Source of the DNA: Archilochus colubris
Taxonomy: Eukaryota > Chordata > Aves > Apodiformes > Trochilidae
Assembly (NCBI GenBank): GCA_023079485.1
Contig: CM041092.1
Location: forward strand, 10,491,127-10,555,126
Length of the DNA stretch: 64,000 nt
Direction: 5' to 3'
The notes below the pieces were generated by a model. It had not been told where the DNA came from and searched no databases. It saw only the letters and a list, made by a program, of their open reading frames with translations. Shown piece by piece: positions 61,925-64,000 of the stretch (within the stretch, counting starts at the first letter, position 1; every line of letters begins with the position of its first letter). Both the position numbers and the translations under genes were made by a program.

Positions 61925-64000
61925 GGCTAATCAGAAAGGTGGGATCCTGAGCCAGGCTCCATTAGCTACAAAAGGGTAGAAAAAAGAAGCTGGCATTGGA
62001 CAACTTGTTGGCTGTACTTTTATGTACATAGAGAAGATCAGTCTTAAGCACTGTTAAGCTGGAACATTTTATTCTAAGTTTCCTGCAAATATTTAATCCA
62101 AATTCTGCAATTTTGCCAGATTCTTAGTGGTACTGAACAGTATTTATTTACCAGGAGCTCCTAAATTCCATGCAACCTGCCAGGCAAGTTCTGTCCAGTG
62201 GAGAAAGTGTTACAGGACTAGATCAGAAAAAGGAAGTATTAAATATTGAAGTGTTTGGGGAAGAATGTAAATGTACATAGTAGCTATTCAGAAAGCCAAT
62301 ATTCAGGTGAAGCAGGCATTAAAATTAAACAGTGACTACTACTTTATTACCACAGGCATTCATCTCAGTGCACTTGTAGGATACTAATTTCACACATGAT
62401 TGGACAGAAATACTAACCTGTTTTCTATTTCACCAGTATAAATTAGAGTTAGGAAGAAGTTTCCTCCTGAAATAAAAGTAGTGATGTTGTATGCAACAGC
62501 AAAACCAGTATCAATTAGAAAACTATATTATTTAATCTTTAAATTCATTCAAGTATTTAAGTTTGGTTTTCTCCTAATAAGCCACAGTAAAACTAAAATT
62601 AATCAGCCAGCATATTAAAAGTAGCCTTAGGATATCAAATGATTCAGGCATTCTTAGTGAATCAGGTGGTATTACTTTTGACAATATCTTAAACCCCCTT
62701 AGATGTCCCTACTACCAACTACACTATACAGTCCTTACAAATCCTGTCAGCAATCTTTATGGACCCCATACCTGGCAGGTGTTTATTGTGCTTACAGTAT
62801 CTGTAATGCTGAAAGTGTGTAATGGATCTGCCAGACTCTTCCCAGTAACTGGAATGTCTTTTCCCGAATTACTTAAATTAATAAAGTTAATCAAATAATT
62901 TTTTTTGTTTTAAGTAAACAACACAGTTCCACTCATGGAACTAATTTGGGTCTTATCTGCAGAGACTCACAAGAATTGGCAAAAAATGTTGTGTTTTCAT
63001 GGGGGTGTGCATTTTGGGTTTTTTTTGACAACAGTATTAGTGCTAGTGAAAGCAGTAATCAGCACCTTACAGAGGCCAAATCTGATGCACCAGAGTTGTT
63101 CAGGGACTTTGTGTTTTCACCTGCACTTATGCAAGCACACACAGTTGTTCCTTCCACAAAACCTCAGGGGCAGCTGTAGCTCTTCCTGACACCAGGAGCA
63201 GGGGTCAGTCATTCCATGTCTCCCTGCTTCCAAAACCTACTTCTCTCCAGGGAACTTTAAGAGTCTTGCTGAGCAAATCTCCTCTGCTACCTTCCCCAGA
63301 TATCTTTTCAGCCTGTCTTAAGGTTATGGCTGTAGAGTTTTCAGATGTTCTTCAAATATTGTCCTTTTGCCTTTTTCTTTTCCACCCAATAGCAGATCTC
63401 CTTCCTCAGCTGCCTATAAACAGAGATTCACAAGGATGAAGAATAGCTCCAGCTTCCTCCCAGTATAGCTTGCCGCAGACAACTGTGAAGGAGGGAAAGT
63501 GTTGGGATACTGGGACTACAAGAGAAGCACCTATGACCACAACCAAAGACTGGTAACTAAGCAAGGAGGAAGATGTGTCCAACCAGCCAAGTCCCTGTGC
63601 TTTCCAACCCCCCTGGGCTGAGGGCCACCCAGCCACTCCATAACAGTTCCAGTCCTTGCTTCAGATCTCACACAGCTCAAAGCTCGGTTTAGCTCTGAAC
63701 TTTAAAAGTAGGTCTCTACTGCCACCATATCTTTCTCAGGGTATCTTAACACTTCTCATACATTATAAGGTCAGGGATTGATTCCCATGGTTCACATGGA
63801 GATGTAGAAAGACAGGGATGAAAATGTGCGTATTGTATATTGGAGATTTCTGATGTTTTGTATCAGTTCCAACAGCTGCAGATCTGAATAATTTTCGCCT
63901 TGCTACCTTCAGTAGCAGAGCATTCAAGGAAGAACCTCAGTCCTACAGAGAAGTCCAAAGCCTCTGTATAATTTGGGGTTTCAGTACATATTTCCACTGT

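Larger units (their letters stand above)
57416..64000. other. Upstream flank of KALRN, no gene seen
   Basis: Intergenic sequence if the gene orientation is right. Apart from the tandem duplication at 57565 and the poly(A) run at 61902, nothing recognisable was found. 62240-62690 is AT-rich and repeat-free and could hold distal elements. No second promoter or exon of a neighbouring gene is visible. Confidence 0.55.

Overview
The window is vertebrate nuclear DNA, almost certainly from a bird. Two 5'-truncated CR1 LINEs (43014-43230 and 48244-48685) are of the avian/reptilian type, one still carrying a TCATAGAA-type 3' octamer tail. There is also a 322-bp solo LTR of a class II (ERVK-like) endogenous retrovirus with a perfect 6-bp target-site duplication. 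Non-coding sequence dominates, CpG is depleted except in one island, and there is no operon-like packing. A passerine or other Neoaves species is possible but unproven.

The only gene feature I can defend is a CpG-island promoter (about 55975-57415) with a short first coding exon on the minus strand (56626 down to 56554). The exon encodes 24 residues, beginning MNPAEGAAEEG and ending EVDAFFRT, and runs in phase 1 into a CAG|GTAGGG splice donor. The FFRT+G junction matches the layout of the kalirin/TRIO RhoGEF family, where exon 1 ends FFR(S/T) and exon 2 resumes with a Gly followed by an FRND/FRKND-type sequence. I therefore call it an alternative first exon of KALRN (kalirin), from memory of the family and without a database search.

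If that is right, the layout is simple. Positions 1-56553 are the start of a very long KALRN first intron, transcribed right to left. Positions 55975-57415 are the promoter, 5' UTR and first coding exon. Positions 57416-64000 are upstream flank. I found no further coding exon. The many 60-170-codon ORFs elsewhere are unrecognised, low in information and best explained by chance.

The intron holds the transposon relics, several short microsatellites and candidate regulatory elements. The most striking is a perfect 28-bp palindrome at 22761-22788 whose centre is an ideal RFX X-box, followed 10 bp later by a near-perfect POU-dimer (MORE-type) palindrome. Other unusual structures are a long imperfect hairpin (38534-38629), a six-tract G-quadruplex motif (12693-12716), a promoter G-quadruplex (56340-56361) and a purine/pyrimidine mirror tract in the presumed 5' UTR. 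All three recognised transposon copies lie in sense orientation with the inferred host transcript.
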